Shown here in pieces: positions 1 through 9,466 of a DNA stretch of 34,241 nucleotides. This DNA comes from a virus. The translations under genes and the position numbers were made by a program. The notes under the pieces are model-generated. The model made no database searches, was not told where the DNA came from, and saw only the letters and a list, made by a program, of their open reading frames with translations. Position 1 is the first letter of the stretch. Each line of letters starts with the position of its first letter. Location of the stretch: the IMG/VR virus record IMGVR_UViG_3300021963_000390, positions 1 to 34,241 of that record. One strand, given 5' to 3'.

Positions 1-2049
1 AACCACTCCATTTCGTTTAGCTGTGAGAGTTCGTCTGGCGGGCTTTCCTTCACCGGTTTGGTCAGGTACTTGAACGCCGTCTCCAACTGCGGGTGGCTGA
101 GTTTGTCTAGCATTTGTCTCTCCTTTGGCTGCTTCAAATTCTGGTCGTGCAAGATATGCATCGATTTTTTCTTGTATGGGTGCGCTACGACCTTGGCGGT
201 AGGCTTCGAGGATTGACTTAACTTCAGCGGCTTGTGCAGGGTCAGCAATATCTTTACCCATAATGCCGTGGTCAGGCTTACGGATGATTGCCGTGCGACC
301 AATACCTAAAGCACCCAGCACATCAGGTGTGACGGTGGTAGGTACAGTTGTAGGTGTGAGGGGTTCTGGCTTTTGCACCAGCGTAGGCTCGGGGGTAACT
401 GGCTGCTCATCAGGCGCGGCAAACGCACTCTCGGCTTGTTTGGCTTCTTGTTCTGCGGCCTCGGCTTTAGCCGCATATAGTCGATCAACTTCAAACAAAT
501 CACGGTCGCGTGTTTGTTGTTGAAGGTCGGCAAGACGTGCTTTAATTTCTGGTGTCTGAGGTAAAAGGCTAAGACGTTCACGTTCTTGTACAAGGTCTGG
601 GTACTCACGCGTGGCTTCAATCCCAAGACCAAGCTGTTCACCAGCGGGTGCGACACCTGCGCGTTGTTTAGTCTGTTTTGGCGCCTCAACGGGAGTAACG
701 CCTACGCCTTTTGTGGTATCTAACCCAGTGAGTTCTTGCGGGGTAAACAACGAACCTTGCGTACCTTTTTTGGTTTTGTCAGACAACCGCACAAAGTCTT
801 TTTGCATAGCGGTGATCTCAGCAACCCGCTCATCAATGCCTTGAGTGCGCTCTTTACGAGACACTTTGCTATCTTTTTCTTGTTTCTTCAAAGCCAACAA
901 CCGTTGTTTTTCAGCTTCAAGTTCAGCATACCCACGGACACCTTCTAACCCCAAATCCATTTGACCTTCGGGAACGCCAGTAGTTTCTTCTTGTGTAGAT
1001 TCTGGGGGGAGTGGAGAAGTTAAGTTACCAAACAAATCGCGTTGGTCTTCTGCTTTTGGCAGCCCAGAAAACAACTCACCCTGTACACCTTTGCCTTTAG
1101 CGCGAGTAAGTGCGGCTTCTTTGCGGGCTTCCTGCCCTTGCTTAACGCCCATCTGCTCTTGCTCTCTGGCAAGACGTCTGGCTTGCTGTTCTGCTTCGGT
1201 TGTTGTAGCCTGACCAGCGGGTGTAGAACTTCCTTGTCCAGCACGGCGACCCAATGCCATATCTGTAAGAACTTGAACCAATGCGCCTGTTGCTGTGCCG
1301 TAAGCGGCAGATTCACCTACTTGCTCAATGATGGCTTGGTCAGGTTTGTAAATGCCTTTGGCAATTAAATTTTGCGCTATTTGTGCGGCGGCTTCTTGTA
1401 CACCCTCTGCACCACCTGTAGCGGCGGCGCGGGTAAGCGTACCCATGATGCCGTTTTTAATTGGGCTAGCTAAGTTATCTATAAAGCGAAACACAGGTAA
1501 CATTTCTGTTACACCTACTACAGCACCTAAACCAGTGGCCCCTGCACGCTGTTCACCTGTCGCGCCTTCTTGTTCTGCACGGGTACGGGCTTCACCTGCG
1601 CCAGCACCTACACCCAAACCTGTAGCACCAATACGCCCCGCCAACCCTGCGGGGCCAAGCGCAAAGAAAGGCCCAGTAGAGCCAACCGCTTCACCAAATT
1701 TGCGAGGGATTGTTTCTTCGTAACCTCTAGCGGCTTCAAATGGTTTCTTAGCGGCGGCGGCGGTTTCAGAGATGGTCTTACGTGCAGACTTCTCCATATC
1801 CTCTGGCAACAATGCAGACGCGCCAGTAGCCGCGCTTTCAAGAAGATTAACCGCCCCAGAGGGGATACCCTTAAAAAATTCTTTTGTTTGCCCACCAAGC
1901 GTAATCTCTGGCTTGGGTGGTGTGGGCGGTTTAAGAACAGATGGGAGTTCTAACTCCATCATCTGTTGTGCGGCTTCCGGTGACGTTCCCTCTGGTACTT
2001 CGAATCTAGCTACTCGTCCGTCGGGAAGTTGAAAGCGTGCTATTGGCAT
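1..2049 (-). CDS. Very large ejection/polyvalent protein, N-terminal 683 residues (partial)
   Basis: An open frame from ATG 2049 to the window edge, with no stop, so the protein exceeds 683 aa. It begins MPIARFQLPDGRVARFEVPE, then GTSPEAAQQMMELELP, a small N-terminal domain that heads other very large phage internal proteins. Residues about 60-185 are Ala/Gly-rich with a hydrophobic segment (GSTGPFFALGPAGLAGRIGA then TGLGVGAGAG), a possible membrane insertion region. After that the chain is mostly Gln/Glu/Lys-rich coiled coil and linkers with repeated QGxLFxxQEL-like elements, such as QGELFSGLPK and QGSLFTPQEL. The Shine-Dalgarno is weak. Enzymatic domains, if any, lie beyond the left edge. 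Confidence 0.75.
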   Translation of the reverse strand, partial: MPIARFQLPDGRVARFEVPEGTSPEAAQQMMELELPSVLKPPTPPKPEITLGGQTKEFFKGIPSGAVNLLESAATGASALLPEDMEKSARKTISETAAAAKKPFEAARGYEETIPRKFGEAVGSTGPFFALGPAGLAGRIGATGLGVGAGAGEARTRAEQEGATGEQRAGATGLGAVVGVTEMLPVFRFIDNLASPIKNGIMGTLTRAAATGGAEGVQEAAAQIAQNLIAKGIYKPDQAIIEQVGESAAYGTATGALVQVLTDMALGRRAGQGSSTPAGQATTTEAEQQARRLAREQEQMGVKQGQEARKEAALTRAKGKGVQGELFSGLPKAEDQRDLFGNLTSPLPPESTQEETTGVPEGQMDLGLEGVRGYAELEAEKQRLLALKKQEKDSKVSRKERTQGIDERVAEITAMQKDFVRLSDKTKKGTQGSLFTPQELTGLDTTKGVGVTPVEAPKQTKQRAGVAPAGEQLGLGIEATREYPDLVQERERLSLLPQTPEIKARLADLQQQTRDRDLFEVDRLYAAKAEAAEQEAKQAESAFAAPDEQPVTPEPTLVQKPEPLTPTTVPTTVTPDVLGALGIGRTAIIRKPDHGIMGKDIADPAQAAEVKSILEAYRQGRSAPIQEKIDAYLARPEFEAAKGETNARQTQPPAVGDGVQVPDQTGEGKPARRTLTAKRNGVV

Positions 2050-2052
2050 ATA

Positions 2053-3720
2053 TCATTCAAAACCTAAAAATCTTGCTCCGCTACCACCACCAGCAGGGGA
2101 TGCTGGCCCCATTGTATTACCACCAGCCATTCTTGGTTGTAGTTTTTGAATTTCATCTTGAACTAGTTGGTTGCGATAAGCTATTGGGTCAAATGGTCGC
2201 CCCGCTTCTTTAGCGGCTTTCTGTGCTCTTAACATAATAAGTGGGCTGCCATCCAACAGTTTCTGTACGTTATCGTTTGCCATGTCTAACAACTTACCTT
2301 GTTGGAATTGAGTCAACGCACCTTTGTCGTAACCAGCAAGTGCACCCGCACGAGTCTTCGCGGCATTGGCTTGAATTAATGCAGCTTGACCAGCAACATC
2401 TTGGTACCTAGCGGTATCTTCGGCCTTAGTCGCTGTAAGTTTTAACATTTCTGCTTGGTTGCTATATACGTTGAAATCTTTAAACGCATCACGCATATCT
2501 TTCTTGTTACCGTCTTGACGTGCTTGGTTATAGCGTGCGTAGGCGTCTTGTGCATCCATAACTTTTTCTTGTGCGGCGTCTAATGCGGCGTTACCTTTTA
2601 TCTTGGCTTGAGCATAAGCATTGATGCCTTCTTTTGCGTTTTGCAACAGATTGCCCGGACCGAAGAAATATCCCGTCGCTTGTAAAGCCGCCATTTGGTC
2701 GCCACTCTTTTCTGTTTTAGCCAAGCGTGCTTCACGTTTAGTAAGGTTTTCCCGTTGAAGTTTGGTAAATTCGTCTTCTGGTAACTTATCTGCGCCTGTT
2801 TCAGCGGCTTTACGTGCCGCCATAAACTCTTCCATAGTGGCGTACTGTGGGTTTACTTTATAGCGGTCTTTACTTGCGGCGGCCTGTGCAATACCTACGG
2901 GGTCTTCTTTAGTTTTACCAGTAGGGGCAGTTTCTTTTTTACCTTTAGCCGCAGAAGCGGTTGTTGGAGTAGCACCAGCAGTAGATTTCTCTGTTTTGGT
3001 AGAAGTGGTTTGACCCTTACTTGCATCCACCATTTGTCTAGCGTCTTCTAACTCTGCCTTTTTCTTTATTTCTTCCGCATCTTTTGCCCAACCAGCTTCG
3101 GTTTTTCTTCTTTCTTCTTCTGGCTTGTTGTACTTTTCGTCATAGAAGGGCGTTAAACTATTTACATAGTCTGGGGTAGATTCAAACAGGTATGGAATAT
3201 TTGCGCCAGTAAGAGCGCGTGCGGGGCGAACAACTGCGGTGTTTAAAACATTTGCAGCCGCACGACCGGGCAATGAAATCATGTCTTTTGCCGCCGTACC
3301 AAATCTACTGAACTTATCGAATAGAGAAGCACGGTCTTCTTCTAACTGTTCTCTTTTTTTCTGCTCAATTAAATCGCCAGTTTGGAAGCGTGGAACTTCT
3401 CCGCCCTCGTCAAACGCAACAATGCCGCCTGACGCCATGCCAGTTTGTACAGGAGACTGCACAGGTGCGGCACCCAGACCAGACGCCATATATGGGTTAT
3501 TAATTTGAGCAGGGTTTAGTTGTTCTGCTTGCGCCATCATCTGTTGCGCCACAGGTGGCTGTGCAGGGTTCTGCATAGCTTGACCTTGTCGCATCTGCTC
3601 AGACTTAACTTTCTCTTGCAAGGCGGCAAGCGCGGCGTACGGCTTAATCGCAGGGTTCATACCCAGCACCGCCCTCTGCAACTCGGCAATACCCATGTGC
3701 GCTAGTGATTGACTAATCAT
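2053..3720 (-). CDS. Ejection-type internal virion protein 3 (probable)
   Basis: A 555-aa protein. Residues 1-75 are helical with Met/Gln/Ala/Pro (GIAELQRAVLGMNPAIKPYA); 92-109 hold GMASGGIVAFDEGGEV, a form of the motif shared with its neighbours; then a Lys/Glu-rich coiled coil, a low-complexity Thr/Ala/Lys linker (225-270), and a long C-terminal helical half (KVMDAQDAYARYNQARQDGN). No enzyme motif is visible. It fits a second large internal protein of a podovirus injectosome by composition and position. Confidence 0.65.
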   Translation of the reverse strand: MISQSLAHMGIAELQRAVLGMNPAIKPYAALAALQEKVKSEQMRQGQAMQNPAQPPVAQQMMAQAEQLNPAQINNPYMASGLGAAPVQSPVQTGMASGGIVAFDEGGEVPRFQTGDLIEQKKREQLEEDRASLFDKFSRFGTAAKDMISLPGRAAANVLNTAVVRPARALTGANIPYLFESTPDYVNSLTPFYDEKYNKPEEERRKTEAGWAKDAEEIKKKAELEDARQMVDASKGQTTSTKTEKSTAGATPTTASAAKGKKETAPTGKTKEDPVGIAQAAASKDRYKVNPQYATMEEFMAARKAAETGADKLPEDEFTKLQRENLTKREARLAKTEKSGDQMAALQATGYFFGPGNLLQNAKEGINAYAQAKIKGNAALDAAQEKVMDAQDAYARYNQARQDGNKKDMRDAFKDFNVYSNQAEMLKLTATKAEDTARYQDVAGQAALIQANAAKTRAGALAGYDKGALTQFQQGKLLDMANDNVQKLLDGSPLIMLRAQKAAKEAGRPFDPIAYRNQLVQDEIQKLQPRMAGGNTMGPASPAGGGSGARFLGFE

Positions 3721-4697
3721 GCCATTCCTCCCATGACGCGTTGCAACGCACCTGCTGGCAAGCCAGCGTAATCTTCTTGTTCAACTTCGCCACCCTCGGC
3801 AAACGCACCCACACCCTTACCTAGCAAGCCAAGACCAACAGCCTGCGACGCCATAGAGGGTTGCGCTTGGTACATCGTAGACGCGCCTTGAGATAAGGGT
3901 AAACCCCGAAGCATGTCAGACATGAAGCCCAACTGTTTGTACGGGTAGTTGACTTGGTTTTGGAAGTCTTGGTACTGCTGACCCAAGATGTTTTGGTTTA
4001 GGGCTTGTTGTTGACCACCGTACTGGTTTTGCAGTTGGTTAATACCCATCTCCTGCCCGTACTGAGTCTGACCTAACTGACCCAAAGCACTCGCACCTTG
4101 CAAGCCGACACCTAACCCTTGTAAGGCTTGTTGCTGTGATTGGTTGTATTGGTTCTGTGCGTTGTTAAACGCAGTGTTGTAGCCCTGACCAATGATGCTG
4201 TTAAGCCCCGTGTTGCGGTTGCGCTCGTTTTCAGCCGCCATAATCGCTTCGCGTGAGCCACCAAATGCACCTGCCTGAGTAGCCGCGCTTTGTTGTTTGG
4301 TAGCGCCAATGTCGTACTGGCGGTTTGCTTCTGCTAACTGTGGTGCCAAAGACATCTGCAAGTATGGGTTCATGTACCCGCCAACATTTTGTTGGAAATT
4401 CTGTGGGTTTGACGCGCCCATAGCCATACCCAAACCGCCTAACCCTGCGCCATACGCCAACCCGCTACCTTGAGATAACTGTTGTGCAGGATTCATGTTC
4501 TGCGCATTTTGCATAGCCTGTTGTTGCATTGGGGAAAACCCTGCAATGCGTTCACGGTCATACGTTTGGTATGGGGTCTTTGCCAACGCTTCTGTCTGAC
4601 CCAGCATCTTCTCGACATACGGCTTGGCGTATTCGGGAATGGTCGTAGTTGTCTGCGTCGTGTTAGTAGGTTGCGTAGGTTGTGTTGGACTGCACAT
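3717..4697 (-). CDS. Ejection-type Gln-rich internal virion protein 2 (probable)
   Basis: A 326-aa protein with striking Gln/Ala/Gly/Asn bias: repeated QNQYNQSQQQAL, GQLGQTQYGQEMG and QQALNQNILGQQYQDF. The N terminus is Thr/Pro/Gln-rich (MCSPTQPTQPTNTTQTTTT) then a helical PEYAKPYVEKMLGQTEALAK. A central SAATQAGAFGGSREAIMAAE helix is typical of DNA-injection proteins of aquatic podoviruses. Near the C terminus are a short hydrophobic stretch (AVGLGLLGKGVGAFA) and AEGGEV at 300-305. AAGGAA precedes ATG; ATGA overlap with the next gene. Confidence 0.7.
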   Translation of the reverse strand: MCSPTQPTQPTNTTQTTTTIPEYAKPYVEKMLGQTEALAKTPYQTYDRERIAGFSPMQQQAMQNAQNMNPAQQLSQGSGLAYGAGLGGLGMAMGASNPQNFQQNVGGYMNPYLQMSLAPQLAEANRQYDIGATKQQSAATQAGAFGGSREAIMAAENERNRNTGLNSIIGQGYNTAFNNAQNQYNQSQQQALQGLGVGLQGASALGQLGQTQYGQEMGINQLQNQYGGQQQALNQNILGQQYQDFQNQVNYPYKQLGFMSDMLRGLPLSQGASTMYQAQPSMASQAVGLGLLGKGVGAFAEGGEVEQEDYAGLPAGALQRVMGGMA

Positions 4698-4706
4698 AGC
4701 GGTTCC

Positions 4707-5168
4707 TTAAAATTCGTAAATCATTTGCGTAGCGGCTTCTTTGAAACCCATTCGGCCCCAAAGTTTTGCAACGCGCAAGTCGGTCATTGCCGACACTATC
4801 AAACGCTTTACGCCACGAGATTTTAGCTCTTGGAGTACAAATTGAACAAGCTTTTTGCCGACCCCGTTGCGGTGTTCTTTTAGTACAAAAAGCGTGTCTT
4901 CCTGCGAAATCAAATCCCCGTTGTGCATGTCGTTGGTGATATACACATTGGCATATCCGCAAGCAACTCCCTCACAACGCAAAACAAATGTCAGCAACCA
5001 ACCACCATCACCTGCCTTGACGTATTCATCAAGTCGTGGGTTATAGGGTGAGTACTCAATCCCCTGCCCAGCCAGCCTATCGACCATTTCCCCGTAGTGT
5101 TGCCTGTACAGCGATTCGAGTTCACTGTATGTGTCAGAGAAGCGTTCTACGGTGAAAGCGTACGTCAT
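4707..5168 (-). CDS. GNAT-family N-acetyltransferase
   Basis: A 153-aa protein with the GNAT fold: helices near 13-34, strands WLLTFVLRCEG and GYANVYI, motif A with acetyl-CoA loop EHRNGVGKKLV at 98-108 (R-N-G-V-G pattern), and a final AKLWGRMGFKEA helix-strand at 134-145. It would transfer an acetyl group from acetyl-CoA to an amine. Its substrate is unknown; it lies between ejection-type genes, as does a GNAT-like internal protein (gp13) in T7-type phages, by recollection. A host- or virion-protein target is possible. Confidence 0.85.
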   Translation of the reverse strand: MTYAFTVERFSDTYSELESLYRQHYGEMVDRLAGQGIEYSPYNPRLDEYVKAGDGGWLLTFVLRCEGVACGYANVYITNDMHNGDLISQEDTLFVLKEHRNGVGKKLVQFVLQELKSRGVKRLIVSAMTDLRVAKLWGRMGFKEAATQMIYEF

Positions 5169-6742
5169 GCTGGCATGTATTTACGGGGATTGATTTGCTT
5201 TCCCTGTTTCTTTGTGCCCGTACGTGCGGCACGAATCTTATCCATCATGGCGTACAACTGCTTGGCGCCCGCGTCGGTAGACCCATTGCCCAGATGTGAC
5301 ACCACATCTGCTGGAACTACGAACTCACCATCTGCCAAACGTGCAGGTTGCTTTTTACCAATGACTGCTGGGATGTTGTCAGACATGCCGTCACCCGGCC
5401 CCTTGAGCATACGCCCACCATCTGAGTAGCCACCCAACGAACCGCCCATAGCCATTGCAGGAACGGGAGTACCCTGTTGTACTTCTGTATATTGCTGAGA
5501 CTGTGGGTCGTAGGTGTATTGGCGTGGGTTACTACTCTGCTTTTGTCTTCCCGCCATTACCGTGCGTATCAACGAACCAATACCACCTTCTGGTGCGTTC
5601 TGCGGGTCAAAATTTGAATCGCTACTCATGCCACCCAAACCAAACCGTTGGACTTCTCCACCTTCAGCCATTCTTTGATTAGGTGCAATGTAAGAGGGCA
5701 TCCCCACATTTGCCATAGGGTACATGGTGTTTATACCCATCATGGCTCTGTTAGACATGTCTTCTACGGGGCCACCAGCCGCCTTGTACTCAGGCCCCGG
5801 TGCTTTGTATGGAGTCAGAGCCGTGTACTTGTCATCAGTGAAATATCTACGTTCTTTAGAACTTAACGGTGCATAACCGCTAGTAGGTGCATCTTGGAAC
5901 GCGTCAACATTTTTATTGCGCTCATATGTGTATGGGCGAATCATGCCGGGGTCGGCAGGGTCTGGAGCCTTGGGTTCTTCTTTTGAGCCAGAATATATGC
6001 TTGCGGCAGTTCCAGCAGTAGTGTACGGGTTAGCTTTAACATAATTTTCAAACGACTGACCGGCGGGGGTATATGCAGGCGTTGTTGCCGTGGTTGCAAG
6101 GTTGGTGGCTCTTGGTAGTTGTGCTTGGCTTGAGCCATATGGAGTAAGGTCGCTACCAATTGGGGCAGTTGTTGGCCCTTGCGTTATGGGGCTAGATGAT
6201 AAAGAGTTAAGGTTCATCGGCGCAGGTTGCGACGTAATAACCGACTGCGTTACGTCTGGAACAGTGTTAGTTATTCCGGGGATAGAAGAATTTGTTATGG
6301 GTGGTGGAGTATTTACAGGTACTGCGGTAGTGGCTGTAGGCACAGGTGTTGCACCAGCAGTTGCCGTAGCCGCAGGATTCATAGCGCCATACATACCTGC
6401 GCCACCATACGCACCAAGGCCAGCCATCAAACCCTTCTTCAAGTCACCACCACTAGCGGCTGTATAGCCCGCGCCAACTACTAAGCCAGCCATTGCAGGG
6501 GAAAGTGCTAGGGCTGTTCCGCCTGTAGCCGCAACTAAGCCTGCGCCAAGCAAAGTTGGCAAGATGCCTCTCAAGAAGCCTGCTTCAGCCAAGCCTGTAT
6601 GTGGGTTAATCGTCAACGAGCCACCGTGCGCTTTGGCTACGGCTTGCAGACTACCAACTTCTTTGGGTGTCATGTGGACGAGTACTGTATCTTCGCCACG
6701 ACCGTGGGCGGCTATATGTTTAGCGGCGTTGTGTAGGCTCAT
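5165..6742 (-). CDS. Ejection-type internal virion protein 1 (probable)
   Basis: A 525-aa protein. Residues 55-120 form a Gly/Ala-rich hydrophobic region (LRGILPTLLGAGLVAATGGT onward) able to insert in membranes; 120-260 are Pro/Thr/Ser-rich and disordered; AEGGEV occurs at 359-364; the C-terminal part has GPGDGMSDNIPAVIGKKQPA, then ARLADGEFVVPADVVSHLG and a Lys/Arg-rich tail. I know this C-terminal domain from aquatic podoviruses near other internal proteins. Injected proteins of short-tailed phages build a channel across the host envelope; that role is inferred. ATGA overlap with the acetyltransferase. Confidence 0.68.
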   Translation of the reverse strand: MSLHNAAKHIAAHGRGEDTVLVHMTPKEVGSLQAVAKAHGGSLTINPHTGLAEAGFLRGILPTLLGAGLVAATGGTALALSPAMAGLVVGAGYTAASGGDLKKGLMAGLGAYGGAGMYGAMNPAATATAGATPVPTATTAVPVNTPPPITNSSIPGITNTVPDVTQSVITSQPAPMNLNSLSSSPITQGPTTAPIGSDLTPYGSSQAQLPRATNLATTATTPAYTPAGQSFENYVKANPYTTAGTAASIYSGSKEEPKAPDPADPGMIRPYTYERNKNVDAFQDAPTSGYAPLSSKERRYFTDDKYTALTPYKAPGPEYKAAGGPVEDMSNRAMMGINTMYPMANVGMPSYIAPNQRMAEGGEVQRFGLGGMSSDSNFDPQNAPEGGIGSLIRTVMAGRQKQSSNPRQYTYDPQSQQYTEVQQGTPVPAMAMGGSLGGYSDGGRMLKGPGDGMSDNIPAVIGKKQPARLADGEFVVPADVVSHLGNGSTDAGAKQLYAMMDKIRAARTGTKKQGKQINPRKYMPA

Positions 6743-6799
6743 TTTTGCCTCGTATATGGGGGGTTAATCAAGTTTATCATGTTAGGTCGTTGGGAACAA
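6743..6799 (-). other. Short non-coding gap upstream of ejection-type genes
   Basis: This 57-base gap is AT-rich, contains TGATAA as a weak -10-like hexamer without a fitting -35, and GAGGC before the next ATG. I see no hairpin terminator. It is longer than most gaps in this block and may hold a weak promoter, but evidence is thin. Confidence 0.25.
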
Positions 6800-7111
6800 C
6801 TAAACTTTAATCTTTAGAACATTGCCAGCAGTGGTGTCGTAGTAAACATCCCCCAAGCGCAAGTTAGCAAGATCAGCCTGTGTTGGTAGACTAACAGTTG
6901 GAGAACCGTTTATATCTGGTTTAGCGCAACTCAAAGCGGATACTACAGCTACAGGATTTGTTGTTTCTTCGGTAGACACCAGAATCGGTCCGGGGTTGTC
7001 CAACGCATTAAAGTACTGCCGCAAAATGCCAAGCAACACATCCATGTAGCGCTGGTCATACTCAACTGGCGCAAGCGGAAGTCGTGGGGCTACTACACCT
7101 TTTGATGCCAT
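6800..7111 (-). CDS. Small virion-operon protein after the nozzle
   Basis: A 103-aa protein of a type common in these phages: RLPLAPVEYDQRYMDVLLGI, LRQYFNALDNPGP, then beta strands ending RLGDVYYDTTAGNVLKIKV. The helical first half could bind a neighbour; no enzymatic motif. Its ribosome site GGAGATAGG is formed by the end and stop of the nozzle gene. Function unknown, likely structural. Confidence 0.72.
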   Translation of the reverse strand: MASKGVVAPRLPLAPVEYDQRYMDVLLGILRQYFNALDNPGPILVSTEETTNPVAVVSALSCAKPDINGSPTVSLPTQADLANLRLGDVYYDTTAGNVLKIKV

Positions 7112-7113
7112 AC

Positions 7114-9465
7114 CTATCTCCTGCCGTCAGGACGCACTTCGATTCTTGGCACACCCAACTGCCACTGAACACCAAGAGTGCTAGATGAAATTTTAAACGC
7201 CATCTGTCGTCCACGAATACGTACATAAATCTGTTCAGTAAACAACTGCACGTTATAGACATTTGCACTTGCAAACGATTGCGAACTTGCAACGCTCCTA
7301 ATGTCTGCCGAACCGTAGTTTGAACCGGGGAAAGCACGCGGTCTTACAGTAAAGTCAACAGAAGGCGCTACCACTGTGGAACTATCAAAGGTAATGTCTG
7401 GGATAAGACGCCAAACAAAACCAAAGTTATGCCCGTCTCCAATATCAAAATCAGATGATTGAACATATGCCTCTATAACAACTGGGGTTGCAGTCTCGTT
7501 ATTGTCTACAGTTGTTTCGTGATAAACCAAATCTGCGTTTTGATACTCGTTGTTAGCGTTGTACCCAATAGCCGCAATAGGTTGTGCGCGTAGTGGGCTA
7601 TCTAACCAAGCCGTACGTGGGCGTGCGGTAGTGCAATTAAACGTGCCGTAGTACCAAATTTTTTCTAGGTGGTTGTAAATTACGTAGCGGTCAACTAAAC
7701 GATTGGGAGCCGCCGCTGTGCCTGTGCTGTTTCCCCCAGTAGACGTAGTGCCTGTAATAGAACAATAGAACCACCACACTTCGCTGTAACCTTCATTCGA
7801 GCCAGCGCAGAACTGATACGACTCAGTTAAATTAATGTTGTCAAATACAAATTGGCGCAAAGAACAGGGAAGGGTTTCAATCCGTCCAGAGTAGACATAG
7901 AACTTATCTGCACCCATCCAGTAAGTGACGTTGTTTACCACAGCAACCGTGTTAGGCCCAGCAATAGAAATATTGTCGCCAAGAAGTTGATTACCCCAGA
8001 CATACGGAGCGCCAAGGTATTGAAACGAGTAAAGCGCAGAATCAGTAAAGACCAATATCTCTTGCCGTGTTTGTATGGCAGTAATAATTTGTGAGCCGTG
8101 GCTTAGTCGGATACCACCTGCTTGGTTAGTGATAGCGGGTGTCCATGTAGCTACGTTGTTTTGGTCAGACCAGCGAACCTGCATTGGGTCTTGGGCTACC
8201 GTGGCGTACACACCAGTTGGGTCGTTTGTACCAAAAGCAAAAGTAAACCGCGACGAATCTGAGATTAAAACAAAGTTAACAATAGTTGGGCAAGTTGCGT
8301 CTGGCGTTAATGTGCCTGCTTTGGTAACTATGCCTGTAGCTGCTTTAATAATTTGGCAACGGTCATAGATGTTAGGGCTGGCGTTATTAGCCCAGTAATA
8401 CATAGCCCCACCACGAGGGTTAATAACTAAATCTTCCCCGTAGTTAGACTGACTCCACAGGCGCAACTGGATACCGATACCTGTAGTTGCAGGAGAACCC
8501 CAGCCAGTAGCTGTAGTAGGGTATTGAAAGACAGCATCGCCACTGTTATGTATTGTTGCAGTACTACTTGGAATTCCTGTTCCGCCAGCAGCACGGGTAA
8601 TGCCGTCAAAAGTTGCAGGAGAAGCAGTAACGCTTGCGTATGCAATACCTTCGGTACCGATAAAAATAGTCCCACTAGCAGCAAAACCTGTAACAGAAGC
8701 CACAGCTATATTAGCCGTAGAAGCAGCAGATATAGTAGCAGTAAGTGTTGTTGTAAAAGAAGGCCCAGTAGAACCGCCCCAGCCACCAGCACCCCAGCCT
8801 GTACCAAGCGTAAATGTTGTGAAACCCGTGGTTAATTGATAGTTAAATGTAGCGGTAACAGCAGATGTGCCAGTAGAAGTCGCCGTTCCACCCGCAATGA
8901 TTGTGTAGGTGTTGTTACTGGTAACAGTCTGTATTTGAAACTCTTTATTAGTTAACTGGGCGACAGTTATGCCGTTAACAGTGCCAGATACGCTAGAAAT
9001 ATTTACAAAATCCCCTGCCTGCGCTCCGTGTCCGGGGTCGTTAACTGTGACAGTTGCTGAAGTGTTGGTCGTAGTAAAGGCGTTGGCTACAGCCGTATTA
9101 GTGTCACGAATAGGAGTCACATCATTGTACGAACCACCAGAAGAATTTTGTATGTAGTATTTAAGGTTTGTGCCAAGACCTAGTAAGTTGTAACCTGTTA
9201 AGTTAATCCAATTCCACAAACCTTTGGTTATGCCCCAATACACCCCGTTGGTGACTGTGGCTTGCGTAGACGTTCCCCCAGAAGTAAACGTACCTGTTGG
9301 ACAAGTGGAAGAGGCAGTTCCAGCATCTTTTTGCCAGCCGCCAATCTTCTCAGGATAGCCAGAGCGGAAACGAATCTTGTCGCCGTCAAAGTAACCGCCC
9401 TCATTGGCAAGAGTTGTGCCTTCGCGGTTGACTCCCGGTCTTAGTTGTAGTTTTTGTAATGGCAT
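7114..9465 (-). CDS. Tail nozzle / DNA stabilisation protein (P22 gp10-like, probable)
   Basis: A 783-aa protein. The N terminus MPLQKLQLRPGVNREGTTLA, then FDGDKIRFRSGYPEKIGGWQ, is a signature of large tail proteins of aquatic podoviruses that resemble P22 gp10 or T7 gp12, which complete the tail tube and keep DNA in the head. The body has beta-propeller-like repeated strands. Two small modules are inserted near the N terminus: about 130-205 (VNDPGHGAQAGDFVNISSVS) and 240-314 (GTIFIGTEGIAYASVT; GITRAAGGTG), each with a relative in another virion protein here. The C-terminal third is less repetitive. Family call is by pattern, not search. Confidence 0.75.
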   Translation of the reverse strand: MPLQKLQLRPGVNREGTTLANEGGYFDGDKIRFRSGYPEKIGGWQKDAGTASSTCPTGTFTSGGTSTQATVTNGVYWGITKGLWNWINLTGYNLLGLGTNLKYYIQNSSGGSYNDVTPIRDTNTAVANAFTTTNTSATVTVNDPGHGAQAGDFVNISSVSGTVNGITVAQLTNKEFQIQTVTSNNTYTIIAGGTATSTGTSAVTATFNYQLTTGFTTFTLGTGWGAGGWGGSTGPSFTTTLTATISAASTANIAVASVTGFAASGTIFIGTEGIAYASVTASPATFDGITRAAGGTGIPSSTATIHNSGDAVFQYPTTATGWGSPATTGIGIQLRLWSQSNYGEDLVINPRGGAMYYWANNASPNIYDRCQIIKAATGIVTKAGTLTPDATCPTIVNFVLISDSSRFTFAFGTNDPTGVYATVAQDPMQVRWSDQNNVATWTPAITNQAGGIRLSHGSQIITAIQTRQEILVFTDSALYSFQYLGAPYVWGNQLLGDNISIAGPNTVAVVNNVTYWMGADKFYVYSGRIETLPCSLRQFVFDNINLTESYQFCAGSNEGYSEVWWFYCSITGTTSTGGNSTGTAAAPNRLVDRYVIYNHLEKIWYYGTFNCTTARPRTAWLDSPLRAQPIAAIGYNANNEYQNADLVYHETTVDNNETATPVVIEAYVQSSDFDIGDGHNFGFVWRLIPDITFDSSTVVAPSVDFTVRPRAFPGSNYGSADIRSVASSQSFASANVYNVQLFTEQIYVRIRGRQMAFKISSSTLGVQWQLGVPRIEVRPDGRR

Positions 9466-9466
9466 A

